A stretch of 64,000 nucleotides of DNA, taken from assembly GCF_000092285.1 (NCBI RefSeq), contig NC_014100.1, positions 2,232,001 to 2,296,000 on the forward strand, given 5' to 3'. Positions 45,019 through 55,414 of this stretch are shown here, one piece after another (position 1 is the stretch's first letter; the number at the start of each line of letters is the position of its first letter). The position numbers and the translations under genes were made by a program. This DNA comes from Caulobacter segnis ATCC 21756. GTDB taxonomy: Bacteria > Pseudomonadota > Alphaproteobacteria > Caulobacterales > Caulobacteraceae. Below the pieces are notes generated by a model. The model made no database searches. It was given only the letters and a program-made list of their open reading frames with translations, and had not been told where the DNA came from.

Positions 45019-45774
45019 CTAACGCGGCCGGACCCCGTCCAGCACCAGGCCCGTCACCGCCGCCAGCGTCTCGCCCATGAAGTCATTGTCGGACAAGGAC
45101 TTGCCGGAGAGCGCTCTTACCTGAACGGCGAAGTCGGCATAGTGCTGGGTCAAGGCCCAGATCGCGAAGATCAGATGCGGCGGATCGACGGGCGCCAACC
45201 GGCCCGTCGCGACCCAGGCCTGGACCACGGCGACCTTGGCGTCGAACACGGCCTTCAGCGGGCCGGCCAGGACCGGCTTCAGCAGCGGGGCGCCGCGCAG
45301 CATCTCTAAAGCAAACAGCCGCGAGACCTCGGGGTGATCGCGGCTCATGGCCAGCTTGGCGGCGATCAGGGACCTTATGGCGTCGGCGGGGTCGTCGGAC
45401 TCGGTGAAGCGGGCCAGGGGGGCCAGCCACTGCGACAGGCCCTGCTCCAGCACCGCTACGTAAAGCGCCTCCTTGGACGGGTAGTAGTACAGCAGGTTGG
45501 CCTTCGAGACGCCCGAGGCCTGAGCGATGGCCTCAACGCTGGCCCCGTCCAGTCCAAGCCGGGCGAACACGGCCAGGGCTCCCTTCAAAATCGCGGCCTT
45601 GCGGGCCTCGCCAGCCTTCTTCCGGTTGCCCCGAGGCCACGCTTCCACAGCCTCGGGTTCGCCCAGGCTTTGGGCGGCCTTGAGCAGTACGCGGGCGCCC
45701 GAGGCCGCCTTTGCGACGGGCCGGACGCGCGCCCCGGGCGGCGGCTTGACGGTTGTGGCGATCCTGCCGGTCAT
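45019..45774 (-). CDS. rutR: TetR-family repressor of pyrimidine utilisation
   Basis: The protein has about 251 residues and the RutR core: [51 protein letters not shown] (HTH), then [23 protein letters not shown] and [19 protein letters not shown], all very close in pattern to E. coli RutR. The N-terminal extension of about 50 basic and Ala-rich residues is longer than usual. The start 45774 has GAGAG 4 bases upstream; ATGs at 45786 and 45795 are alternatives. It is divergent from rutB with a RutR box between them. It should release DNA on binding uracil or thymine. Confidence 0.92.
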   Translation of the reverse strand: MTGRIATTVKPPPGARVRPVAKAASGARVLLKAAQSLGEPEAVEAWPRGNRKKAGEARKAAILKGALAVFARLGLDGASVEAIAQASGVSKANLLYYYPSKEALYVAVLEQGLSQWLAPLARFTESDDPADAIRSLIAAKLAMSRDHPEVSRLFALEMLRGAPLLKPVLAGPLKAVFDAKVAVVQAWVATGRLAPVDPPHLIFAIWALTQHYADFAVQVRALSGKSLSDNDFMGETLAAVTGLVLDGVRPR

Positions 45775-45787
45775 CAGCTCTCGCATT

Positions 45788-45803
45788 TGGACCATTTGGT
45801 CAA
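45788..45803. promoter_or_regulatory. RutR operator between rutR and rutB
   Basis: TGGACCATTTGGTCAA matches the RutR box TTGACCAnnTGGTCAA at 13 of the 14 fixed positions. A perfect palindrome CCGAACGGTTCGG (45811-45823) lies 7 bases further. The operator overlaps the region just before the rutR start, so it can control both rutR and the divergent rutBCDA. Confidence 0.82.
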
Positions 45804-45883
45804 ACTTGGACCGAACGGTTCGGATTGCAGCGTTCTTCGGGATGGTATTCCATGTCATCCGGACTTCACAAGGAGACCAAGCG

Positions 45884-46603
45884 ATGAGCTCTCCGATCAC
45901 CCCGCTCTCCCCCGGCTGCGTCATGCTGCCCGCGCGGCCGGAGCCTGTGCCGGTGGATCCGAAGACCACTGCGGTGATCGTCATCGACATGCAGAACGCC
46001 TACGCCTCGCCCGGCGGATACCTAGACTTGGCCGGCTTCGACATCTCCGGCGCGGCCAAGGTGATCCACGAGATCAAGGGCGTGCTGGAGGTCGCCCGAT
46101 CGGCCGGCATGCAGGTGATCTATTTTCAGAACGGCTGGGACGACCAGTACGTCGAGGCTGGCGGGCCCGGTTCACCGAACTGGTGGAAGTCCAACGCCCT
46201 CAAAACCATGCGCGCCAAGCCCGAGTTGCAAGGCAAGCTCCTGGCGCGCGGCCAGTGGGACTACGAGCTCGTCGACGAACTCAAGCCTCAGCCGGGCGAC
46301 ATCCAGCTGCACAAGACCCGCTATTCCGGCTTCTTCAACAGCCAGTTGGACAGCGTTCTTCGGGCGCGCGGCATCCGGCATCTGGTCTTCGTCGGCATCG
46401 CCACAAACGTCTGCGTGGAGTCGACCCTGCGAGACGGCTTCTTCCTCGAATATTTCGGGACCGTGCTGGAAGACGCCACGCATCAGGCCGGCCCGGAGTT
46501 CGTCCAGAAGGCCGCCCTGTTCAACATCGAGAGCTTCTTCGGCTGGGTCTCGACCACGGCTGACTTCAAGGGAACTTTCGGACAGCTCGCGCCGCGAACC
46601 TAG
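45884..46603 (+). CDS. rutB: Ureidoacrylate amidohydrolase
   Basis: The 239-residue isochorismatase-fold enzyme has the triad elements Asp in [10 protein letters not shown], Lys in [11 protein letters not shown] and Cys in [11 protein letters not shown]. It hydrolyses the ureidoacrylate produced by RutA, releasing carbamate and aminoacrylate. AGGAG lies about 9 bases before the ATG. It is first in an operon in which rutA comes last, the reverse of the E. coli order. Confidence 0.93.
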   Translation: MSSPITPLSPGCVMLPARPEPVPVDPKTTAVIVIDMQNAYASPGGYLDLAGFDISGAAKVIHEIKGVLEVARSAGMQVIYFQNGWDDQYVEAGGPGSPNWWKSNALKTMRAKPELQGKLLARGQWDYELVDELKPQPGDIQLHKTRYSGFFNSQLDSVLRARGIRHLVFVGIATNVCVESTLRDGFFLEYFGTVLEDATHQAGPEFVQKAALFNIESFFGWVSTTADFKGTFGQLAPRT

Positions 46604-46613
46604 GGAGAAAACC

Positions 46614-47003
46614 ATGCCCAAGACCGTCATCACCCCGCCTGGAACCGGGACTCCGATCGCCCCCTTCTCGCCGGGAACCCTGGCGGACGGGATCGTCTAC
46701 GTCTCGGGCACCCTGGCCTTCGACAAGGACAACAACGTCGCCTTCCCCGGCGACGCCGAGGCCCAGACCCGCCAAGTGCTGGAGACCATCAAGTCGGTGA
46801 TCGAGACCGCCGGCGGCACGATGGAGGACGTGGTGATGAACCACATCTTCCTGACCGACTGGGTTCACTACGCCCCGATGAACAAGGTCTATGCCGAGTA
46901 CTTCCCCGGCGACAAACCCGCGCGCTACTGCATCCAGTGCGGCCTGGTGAAGCCCGGCTTCGTGGTCGAGATCGCCTCGGTCGCCCACATCGGCAAGCCG
47001 TAG
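46614..47003 (+). CDS. rutC: Aminoacrylate deaminase/peracid reductase family protein (Rid family)
   Basis: The 129-residue protein has the YjgF/Rid fold with [52 protein letters not shown] and [23 protein letters not shown], including the conserved Arg and the Cys-rich loop of RutC. It lies 10 bases after rutB. It helps convert aminoacrylate on the way to malonic semialdehyde. Confidence 0.92.
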   Translation: MPKTVITPPGTGTPIAPFSPGTLADGIVYVSGTLAFDKDNNVAFPGDAEAQTRQVLETIKSVIETAGGTMEDVVMNHIFLTDWVHYAPMNKVYAEYFPGDKPARYCIQCGLVKPGFVVEIASVAHIGKP

Positions 47004-47007
47004 CCGC

Positions 47008-47811
47008 ATGACCACGGGAACCGTCGACGGCATCTGCTACGAGGTCCATGGCTGGCCGGTCGCCGGGCGTGAGGTCGTGCTGCTGTCGTCTGGCCTGGGG
47101 GGCTCGGCCGCGTTCTGGGCCCCGCAGATGAAGGCCCTGACCGAGCGCTGGCCGGTCGTCACCTATGACCATCGCGGCACGGGGCGCAGCGTCCGCGCCC
47201 TGCCGCCCGGTCCCTATTCGGTCGACGACATGGCGCAGGACATGGTCAAGGTCATGGACGCCCTGGGCCTTACCAAGGCGCACGTGGTCGGCCACGCGGC
47301 CGGCGGCAACGCGGGTCTGGCCCTGGCGCTGAACCATCCCGATCGGCTGGGCAAGTTGGTGGTCGTCAACGGCTGGTCGCGGCCCGACCCCCATATCCAA
47401 CGCTGCTTCGACACCCGCATCCATCTGCTGAACGACACGGGCATCAAGGCCTATGTCCACGCCCAGCCGATCTTCCTCTATCCGGCCGACTGGATCTCGC
47501 GGAACCACGCCCGCCTGATGGCCGAGGAGGCCCACCACGTGGCGGGTTTCCCGCCGCGGGAGGTGATGCTGGCGCGCATTAACGCCCTCCTGGCCTTCGA
47601 TATCGACGCGCGGCTGGAGGAAATCCCCCACCGCGTCCTGGTCAGCGCCAGCGCCGACGACATGCTGGTGCCGATGAGCTGCTCCCAGCGTCTGGCCGCC
47701 CGCCTGCCCAACGCCGACTTCCAGCAAGTCGCCTGGGGCGGTCACGGCTTCACCGTCACCGATCCCGAGACCTTCAACGAGGGTCTGATCAAGTTTCTGG
47801 AGGGCGCGTGA
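47008..47811 (+). CDS. rutD: RutD-family alpha/beta hydrolase fold protein
   Basis: The 267-residue protein has the RutD pattern (LLSSGLGGSAAFWAPQMKAL, YDHRGTGRSVRALP, FLYPADWISRNHARLMAEE, WGGHGFTVTDPETFNEGL). The nucleophile elbow reads GHAAGG instead of GHSxG, so the catalytic serine is absent, as in E. coli RutD (GHALG). It lies 4 bases after rutC. The proposed role is spontaneous-step enhancement in aminoacrylate hydrolysis. Confidence 0.92.
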   Translation: MTTGTVDGICYEVHGWPVAGREVVLLSSGLGGSAAFWAPQMKALTERWPVVTYDHRGTGRSVRALPPGPYSVDDMAQDMVKVMDALGLTKAHVVGHAAGGNAGLALALNHPDRLGKLVVVNGWSRPDPHIQRCFDTRIHLLNDTGIKAYVHAQPIFLYPADWISRNHARLMAEEAHHVAGFPPREVMLARINALLAFDIDARLEEIPHRVLVSASADDMLVPMSCSQRLAARLPNADFQQVAWGGHGFTVTDPETFNEGLIKFLEGA

Positions 47812-47850
47812 GCGCGTCCGTCATCTCAAGAACCACAGGGGAATAAACCC

Positions 47851-48909
<1,059 letters not shown>

Positions 48910-48935
48910 CGGTGGCTCACCAGCGCCGCGGGGTC

Positions 48936-50525
48936 TTACGGCGCCAGCTTCGCGACGATAGCCTTCATCTCGATTTCGAAGGCCTCGAAGGCTTGCTCCA
49001 GGCGCCATTGGTCGCGCGCCTTGGGGCTGGCCTTCAATATCGCCGCGCACGGCGTCGAGGGCGCGACGCCCTGCGCCGAGGCGCAAGGCCCATCCCACAG
49101 GCTGGCGCCCTGCAGGAACGAAAAGGTCAGGCTGTTACGCGACATCTGTTTGAGCTGGCTGTAGCGGACCCCCTGTTCGACGACCGCGCGCATGTACTCG
49201 TTGGTCAGATCGCTGCGCGAGACCCCCAGATCATCGGTTGAGAGGGTCACCGGCACGCCCGCGGCCAGGTAAAGCGGCAGCGGATGGTCCCTGCCCTTCA
49301 CGCCCAGGATCACGTCGTTGCTGGTCAGGTTGATCTCGACGGCGACCTTATCGCGGGCCATGCGCGCCAGGAGCTTGTCGGCCTCATCCTCATAGGCGAT
49401 CGACACCCCGTGACCGATGCGGCGCGCGCCGGCGATCTCGACGGCCTCGGTGATATGGAAGCGCATGTCGCGCGGCGGCGTCAGGCCCATGGCCAATTCG
49501 CCCGCGTGCAAGGTCAGGGGCACGTCCGGATAGAGCGTCTTGAAGAAGGCGAACAGGCGCATATGCAGCCTGTAGTCCCGTAGCGACACCGGCCCGTCCT
49601 CGGGCTCAAGGATGTTGATCCCCACATAGCGCGGGTCGGCCTTCACGAGGGCGAAGGCGGCCGCCATCTGGCCGAACACCACCTCGGGCGGCCGCTGGCG
49701 GGAGATCGACAGGAGGTATCGCAAGGTCACCGCGCAAGCCGGTTCGGGCTTGGCTGTCCCGCAGCGATTGAGGCCCGCGATCGTCTTGTCGTTGGAGTCG
49801 GCCAGGACCGTGGAGGCCGCCGTGGCCTTGGCGATCACCGGCCGCAGTCGATCGAGCCGTTCGCGGAGAATCTTGGCGTCCAGACGATCCGGCGGCGAAC
49901 CGTCGGCGGTCTTGATCCAAGGATCGATCCAGGGCAGCGCCGCCGACGCCTCGATCACGGGGCGCGAGGCGCTAGAGCCGGCCATCAGCTCCAGATAGAG
50001 GGTGTTGTCGAGCGCGGCCTGGCGTAGCGCCTCGGCCTGGATGCGCACGCCACGGTCGGCGCCGCCCCCCCGGCCCGAGCGCCCAAAGGTGCGGAAGAAA
50101 CGGCGATGGCCCGAGATTTCCGGATCGCCCACGCCCAGCTCGAACCGTCGCGTGGACAGCGCGTCGACGATGTCGCTGTAGAGGTCAGGATCACGCTCGG
50201 GGAGCCCCCGCAGCGGCGTGAGATCGGCATTGCCCGCGCACGGCCCAGGCTCAAGGGACTGGGTCGATTTCGAGAAGCAGCCGTCCGCTTCGGCCGCCCA
50301 GGCGACAAAGTCCTCGGCGTAGGTTCCGCCGCCAGCGTGGTTATGCAGGTCGGCGCCCTTGGGCAGCTTGGTCAGCAGGATGCGCAGCAAGGGGCGAGAC
50401 GTCGCAGCCCGGGCGAACAGGGCGTCCAGATCGTCCGCAGACGCCTGGGCCCTGGCTGGTGCGCCGGAAGCCAGGCACACTGCGGCCATCAAGGCCGCCA
50501 AGCACATCTTGTACGCGGATGTCAT
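48936..50525 (-). CDS. Exported adenosine-deaminase-like enzyme
   Basis: This 529-residue protein has a signal peptide (CLAALMAAVCLASGAPARAQ) and the full deaminase metal set: His-x-His at residues 61-63 (ADLHNHAGG), HAGE, RRIGHGV and STDDLGVSR. It is longer than cytoplasmic Add (about 340 residues) and similar in layout to the secreted growth-factor-type deaminases. It would convert (deoxy)adenosine to inosine and ammonium outside the cytoplasm. It precedes, on the same strand and downstream of, an Oar-like receptor and a nucleoside permease-family gene. Confidence 0.9.
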   Translation of the reverse strand: MTSAYKMCLAALMAAVCLASGAPARAQASADDLDALFARAATSRPLLRILLTKLPKGADLHNHAGGGTYAEDFVAWAAEADGCFSKSTQSLEPGPCAGNADLTPLRGLPERDPDLYSDIVDALSTRRFELGVGDPEISGHRRFFRTFGRSGRGGGADRGVRIQAEALRQAALDNTLYLELMAGSSASRPVIEASAALPWIDPWIKTADGSPPDRLDAKILRERLDRLRPVIAKATAASTVLADSNDKTIAGLNRCGTAKPEPACAVTLRYLLSISRQRPPEVVFGQMAAAFALVKADPRYVGINILEPEDGPVSLRDYRLHMRLFAFFKTLYPDVPLTLHAGELAMGLTPPRDMRFHITEAVEIAGARRIGHGVSIAYEDEADKLLARMARDKVAVEINLTSNDVILGVKGRDHPLPLYLAAGVPVTLSTDDLGVSRSDLTNEYMRAVVEQGVRYSQLKQMSRNSLTFSFLQGASLWDGPCASAQGVAPSTPCAAILKASPKARDQWRLEQAFEAFEIEMKAIVAKLAP

Positions 50526-50592
50526 GGGTCACCTCTCGGCCCGAAAACGGCCTCGACGCATGCGCCGAGGCCGTTGATTCAAGTCAAGCAGA

Positions 50593-53500
50593 TCAGAACT
50601 CGAAGCGAACCCCGAGTCGAGCGCGCCAGACGCCCAGTTGAGCGTTGGGTTGCAGGGTCGGCTTGGTGAAGGCGGTGTAGTTGTACCGAGCGCAGCTGGC
50701 GCCGACCTGTTGGCCGCAGGCGACGTTCACCACCGAGGTCAGTGGGGCGTAGGTTCGGTACGAGCCCCAATCGCTGTTGATCAGGTTCAGGAGATTCTCG
50801 ACGTCGCCGAACACCTTGAACCGCGCTCCGCCCAGGAACGGCGCGGGAAGCTCCTGTTCCACGTGCAGGTCGACCTTGAAGTAGTCGGGCGACTTCTCGC
50901 TGTTCTTCTCGATGATCCCCTGCTTCAGGCCGTTGGTCTGAACGAAGTCGCGGAAAGCTTCGTAGACGGCCGTGGAGGCGTAGGTGACCTTGGAGTCGGC
51001 CGTGATGCTGGAGACGTCCGGCACATACAGCAGGTAGCGGTTGGACGCGCCGGTCGTGCCGAACAGGGTCGAGCGGCTGTTGGACGTGGTCGTGTTCATC
51101 GTCAGGCTGTAGGGCGAGCCCGAGCGGAGTTCGCCGAACAGATTGAAGCTGGTCTTGTAGTCGCCGAAGAAGGCGTGGCTATAGTCGATGTTGAACTTCC
51201 AGTTGTCCCGCACCTCGTAGCTGGAGGTGCCGTAGGCGGGCTGGTTCGGATCGACCATCGGCTGAGCGCCATAGGTGCCGCTGGCCGTCGAGCCGCCCGA
51301 GGCGTAGGTGCCCATGTCCGACAGCGACTTGATGTCCGAGTAGGTGTAGCTGACGCCGGCGTCGAGGCCGAAGTCGAAGGACTTGCTCGCCCGCGCCACG
51401 GCGATCAGGGACTTGCCGCGATCGGTGTGCTTCATGGCCAGATCGCTGTTGGCGGTGTTGGTGTAGGTGTCGGCGTAGATCGGACGGCCGTCGGGCGCGG
51501 TGCCCACCTGGGTCAGCCGGAAGTCGGTGTAATAGGCGGCGCTGTCGGTCTGGCCGTAGAGCAGGTCGCCGCCGAAGCGCCATCCGTCGCCCAGCATGGC
51601 ACCGAGGTCGGCCGTGTAGTCGACCGACAGATTGGCCTTCCACTGGGCGGGGAGCTTGAAGCTCGGCAGCATGAACGAGGTCGGCGAGGCCCCCAGGGCG
51701 GCGGTGTTGGTCTGCAGGTAGCTCAAGACCAACGGGTCGATCTTGTTCCCCTGCACGTTGTTCAGCGCCGCCGCGCAGATGGCCGCCGCGTTCGCCACGC
51801 TGGCTGGGATGGTGCAGCCAGTGCCGCCCACGGCGCGTCCCACCGTGATGGTGTTGGTGTAGACGCCGGCCGCCGAGAAGCTGTTGCCGACGAAGACGTC
51901 GGGCGAGCCGCCGTTGAACAGGCCAAAGCCGCTGCGAACGGTCAGGCGGTCGGAAGGCCGCCAGGTCAGGCCGACCCGCGGCTGGACGACGAGGTTGCCG
52001 TCGATGTTGGCGTTATTGGCGAAGCCGTAGCGGTTGAGGAAGGACTGCTTGAGCGGGGCCTCGTCCTTCATCTTGTAGCCATCGGCCCGCACGCCGACGG
52101 TGACGTTCACCTCGGGCGTGACGTCCCAGCTGTCTTGGGCGCCAAAGGTCAACTGATCATAGTCGAAGCTGGCGCTGGCGTCCGAAAGCGTGCCGGTGAT
52201 CGAATACTGATACAGGAGCTGGCCCGCCTGTCGCGCCTGGAAGTCGGCCAAGGAGTCGAAATAGTAAGTTCCCAGCGAATTGGCGACGAAGGTGTTGGAG
52301 ATCTTCAGTCGGCTGTAGGCGGCGTGCAGCTTGAAGGCGTGATCACCCAAGTTATAGCGAGCGATAAACTCGGCGCCGTACTGCTTTTGGCCGACGACGT
52401 CGGCCTGGCTGAACGCTTCGGTGCCGAAGATCAGGCGCGGAGTGCCGGTCTGGGTGCACTGGTTCAGCGAGCCGACAGCGACGGGATCGAGGCAGACGGT
52501 GATGTCGCTATAGCCCGGCGAGCCGAACGAAACCGGGATCTTCATCGACTCGCGATAATTCGCGCGCAGCTCGGTGCTGAAGGCGTTGGTCCACTTCGAA
52601 TTCAGCTGCAGGACGTGGGTCTTGACCCGCTCGGGTTCATGCGTGGCGTAGGACCCAAGGCCCAGGCCCGGCGAGGTGTTCGACGAGCTGCCGCCGCTGA
52701 GCGCCACGGTCTCGCCCTTGTTCTGGATCGTGGAGTAGGACAGGCGCTGATTGTCGTTGATGTTCCAGTCGAGTTTCAGCGTCCACTTGCGATCCTTCTC
52801 GGGCCGACTGGTGAGCACGCCGAGCGTGTCGTAGCCGTAGACGCTTTTGGCGATGGACGTGACCTGGTCGATCTGGCCCTGGGTCAGGTTGGGCACCGCG
52901 TTGCCGGAACCGGGCGGGCCGAAGACGGACGGAACGGTCTCGTTCAGCTTCTCGTAGGCGAAGGCGAAGAACAGCTTGTCCTTGATGATCGGGCCAGACA
53001 GGAACGCGTTGCGCGTCTTGGACGTCATGTCCTGCGAGAAGGCGCTACCCTTCGACTTCGTGCCCATCAGGCTGTCGTTGGAATAGGTGTAGCCCGCCGC
53101 GCCGGTGAAGCGATTGCCGCCCGAGCGCAGCACCACATTGATCGAGCCGCCCTGGAAGTCGCCTTCCGAGACATCGTACGGCGCGACCTTGACCGAGAGC
53201 TGCTCGATGGCGTCCAGCGGGATCGGGCCGCGGGCGCTCGGCAGGCCGCCCTGGTTGAGACCGAAGTTGTCCGAGAAGCGAACGCCGTCGACCGAGAACC
53301 GGTTGGTCCGGCCGTTCTGACCGGCGATCGACACGCCGCGCGTGCTGGGGTTGAACGATGCGAACGGGTCACGCCGGGCGATATCGCGGATGTCGCGCGA
53401 CACCGAGGCGACGCTGGCGATGCTGTCGCGGTCAAACACCGAGACCAGCGGGCCCGAGCGCTCCGCCCGAGCGGCCGTGACGACGAGCGCCTCGACTTGG

Positions 53501-53835
53501 CTTTCGCCGACCAGGATCGGCAGGTTGTAAGGCTGTCCAACGCTCAGGAAGATGTTCTGCGAGGTCACCGGCGCGAAGCCCGGCGCGGTGACGGTCACCG
53601 TATACGGACCACCCGGGCGCAGGCCTGTGAGGTTGAAGGCCCCGGCGCCGTTGGTCGTGGCGGTGGCCGTCGTGCCCGAGGGCTCATGGACGGCGCTGAC
53701 GCTGGCGCCGACGGCGGCCGAGCTTCCGGCCGTCACCGAGCCGCGGATGGAGGAGGTCGTTTCCTGGGCCATGACCGCCGTGGCGGAGGCCGACAGGGCG
53801 AGCGCGATGGCGCTCGCGGCATACAGATGTCGCAT
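50593..53835 (-). CDS. Oar-like TonB-dependent receptor with carboxypeptidase-regulatory domain
   Basis: The 1080-residue protein has a signal peptide (AIALALSASATAVMAQ) and an N-terminal Ig-like carboxypeptidase-regulatory domain at about residues 25-110 (TSSIRGSVTAGSSAAVGASVSAV...NLTGLRPGGPYTVTVTAPGF). A plug with FSVDGVRFSDNFGLNQGG follows, then a long barrel ending in LGVRFEF. This is the OmpA/Oar-related receptor type. Its location between deaminase and permease genes suggests purine nucleoside uptake, which is an inference. Confidence 0.93.
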   Translation of the reverse strand: MRHLYAASAIALALSASATAVMAQETTSSIRGSVTAGSSAAVGASVSAVHEPSGTTATATTNGAGAFNLTGLRPGGPYTVTVTAPGFAPVTSQNIFLSVGQPYNLPILVGESQVEALVVTAARAERSGPLVSVFDRDSIASVASVSRDIRDIARRDPFASFNPSTRGVSIAGQNGRTNRFSVDGVRFSDNFGLNQGGLPSARGPIPLDAIEQLSVKVAPYDVSEGDFQGGSINVVLRSGGNRFTGAAGYTYSNDSLMGTKSKGSAFSQDMTSKTRNAFLSGPIIKDKLFFAFAYEKLNETVPSVFGPPGSGNAVPNLTQGQIDQVTSIAKSVYGYDTLGVLTSRPEKDRKWTLKLDWNINDNQRLSYSTIQNKGETVALSGGSSSNTSPGLGLGSYATHEPERVKTHVLQLNSKWTNAFSTELRANYRESMKIPVSFGSPGYSDITVCLDPVAVGSLNQCTQTGTPRLIFGTEAFSQADVVGQKQYGAEFIARYNLGDHAFKLHAAYSRLKISNTFVANSLGTYYFDSLADFQARQAGQLLYQYSITGTLSDASASFDYDQLTFGAQDSWDVTPEVNVTVGVRADGYKMKDEAPLKQSFLNRYGFANNANIDGNLVVQPRVGLTWRPSDRLTVRSGFGLFNGGSPDVFVGNSFSAAGVYTNTITVGRAVGGTGCTIPASVANAAAICAAALNNVQGNKIDPLVLSYLQTNTAALGASPTSFMLPSFKLPAQWKANLSVDYTADLGAMLGDGWRFGGDLLYGQTDSAAYYTDFRLTQVGTAPDGRPIYADTYTNTANSDLAMKHTDRGKSLIAVARASKSFDFGLDAGVSYTYSDIKSLSDMGTYASGGSTASGTYGAQPMVDPNQPAYGTSSYEVRDNWKFNIDYSHAFFGDYKTSFNLFGELRSGSPYSLTMNTTTSNSRSTLFGTTGASNRYLLYVPDVSSITADSKVTYASTAVYEAFRDFVQTNGLKQGIIEKNSEKSPDYFKVDLHVEQELPAPFLGGARFKVFGDVENLLNLINSDWGSYRTYAPLTSVVNVACGQQVGASCARYNYTAFTKPTLQPNAQLGVWRARLGVRFEF

Positions 53836-54032
53836 ATGGGTCCCCTGAATTGTGGTGCGCCGCGGTCCCCCCGAGCCGCACCGAACTGAAGCCGTTTCGC
53901 CGCCCGCCCTCGCCGGCGCGACGATGCGCGGCCAGCACGAGGTCAGGGTCTCCGGTCGCTTCCCCTATGATCGGGACGCTTGTCGCGTCCTCGCGGCTGA
54001 ACCAACCCCCGTCGGTCCGCCGTTTCGAAACC

Positions 54033-55085
54033 TCAGCGCGCGGCGCCGGGCGGCGCGTCGCGATAGATGCTCCAATTGGCTGTGAGCGTGTCGACGACCT
54101 TCCCGGCCACGGCGTGAGCGGCGTAGGCGGCCGCGTCGCCGACGCCGGCATAGGGGCGGTTCATGCTGTCGACCGCGTTTTCGCCGGGCGCCTGCTGCGA
54201 ATAGTTACTGGCCGTGCGGAGCACCAGCAGGCGGTTGTAGTCGGCTTTGCCGACAGTCGTGAGACGGCGCAGCGCGTTGGCCACGCCGGTATCCTCCATG
54301 GCGGTCATCACGAACTGGCTCTTGCCGCCGCTGTAGTCGCTGGCCAGCTTGGCGTAGCGCTTCGTCAACATCGCGCCGTGCCAGTAGGCTTGGCCGGAGA
54401 TCTCGTCGCCAGTGAGCACGAACGGCGGCTTGTAGCCGTTTGGATAGCTCGAGAACGGCGCGCGGGCCTTACGCAACGCCTCGGTGTCGGGCAGCGGCGT
54501 GGCCTTGGTCAGTTCGTAGGCCCAGTCGCGCAGGCCGATATTGAGCGGGTAGTAGACGCTGTCGGGCCGACCGGGTCGCGGCGGCTGGAATGGCGGATAG
54601 CCGCCCGTCCATTCGGCCGGAGCCTCGCGCGGGTCCACCCACTTGCCGAAGTCGACATCGATGACGTTGCCGATCCAGGCGGCGGAGCCTGGCGAGGCCT
54701 GGTCCGGATTGACCCCGGCGATCGCGGCGATCACCCAGTAGGCCTTGGAGAGGTCGAAGCGCGGATCGGTCGCCAGGGCGAAGGTGGTGATGGCGGCATG
54801 GTTAGTGCCCACGCCGGTGCGCACGATCAGAACGCCCTTGTCGGGGTGGTATCCCAGGGGCGCGACGCCGTTGGGAAAATCGAGCGTCTGCGGCGCCTCC
54901 GCCATCCAGGCCTTGTCTTCCAGCGCATAGGCGGTGACGACGACGACGCGGATCGGAATGGGCGCGGCCGCGCTGGTCGTTGTTGGCGGCGAGGCGGGCG
55001 CCTGAGCCAGGACTGACGTCGCCGTCATCCCGGCGAACGCCGCCGCCAGCAGCATCCGGCGTGTGCGCACGACCAGCCTCGACAT
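54033..55085 (-). CDS. Purine nucleoside permease (NUP) family protein
   Basis: The 350-residue protein has a signal-like N-terminus with twin arginine (RTRRMLLAAAFAGMTATSVLA). It then has the NUP family pattern: VVVTAYALEDKAW, GVLIVRTGVGTNHAAITTFALATDP, YWVIAAIAGVNPDQASPGSAAW, FVLTGDEISGQAYWHG and MEDTGVANALRRL. The fold relates to nucleoside phosphorylases and it may bind or process nucleosides at the membrane. No multi-helix membrane domain is seen, so a binding or enzymatic role is more likely than a channel. It is upstream of the receptor on the same strand. Confidence 0.88.
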   Translation of the reverse strand: MSRLVVRTRRMLLAAAFAGMTATSVLAQAPASPPTTTSAAAPIPIRVVVVTAYALEDKAWMAEAPQTLDFPNGVAPLGYHPDKGVLIVRTGVGTNHAAITTFALATDPRFDLSKAYWVIAAIAGVNPDQASPGSAAWIGNVIDVDFGKWVDPREAPAEWTGGYPPFQPPRPGRPDSVYYPLNIGLRDWAYELTKATPLPDTEALRKARAPFSSYPNGYKPPFVLTGDEISGQAYWHGAMLTKRYAKLASDYSGGKSQFVMTAMEDTGVANALRRLTTVGKADYNRLLVLRTASNYSQQAPGENAVDSMNRPYAGVGDAAAYAAHAVAGKVVDTLTANWSIYRDAPPGAAR

Positions 55086-55414
55086 GTCCTACCCCCCAAA
55101 CTCAACCGCGCAATAACTGACGAACACGCCTTCCCGCCCAGCCCGCGGCGGGGCGCTAGGTCGATGCGTCACGTGTTCGCAAGGGATGCAAAGGCTCGGG
55201 CCAATCCGGGTCAAGCCGCCCCGGCGTGAAATAAAATCTTACTTCAGTGTGACGGCGGACTGAGCATCTTTAGCTGCGCGTGCTGCTTTGGACGGCGGCC
55301 CTTCCGCCGTCTTCGCGCGCGATCTGACGACGGCTGGCGCCGTAGGTTGTAACGCATCACCGTCGGGCGGAAGAGGACCTCGGGTTTGGCGGCGAGTGAG
55401 TCGGAAGTAGCGGA
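55086..55414. other. Divergent intergenic region
   Basis: These 329 bases separate the NUP gene from the phosphodiesterase gene. An AT-rich patch AATAAAATCTTACTTC (55230-55245) could be part of a promoter. No repeat, hairpin with T-tract or gene is supported. Confidence 0.5.

Noticed and set aside
50638..53889. 1083-residue plus-strand frame opposite the Oar-like receptor
   Set aside because: Shadow of a long high-GC gene; the receptor frame has signal peptide, plug and terminal Phe.
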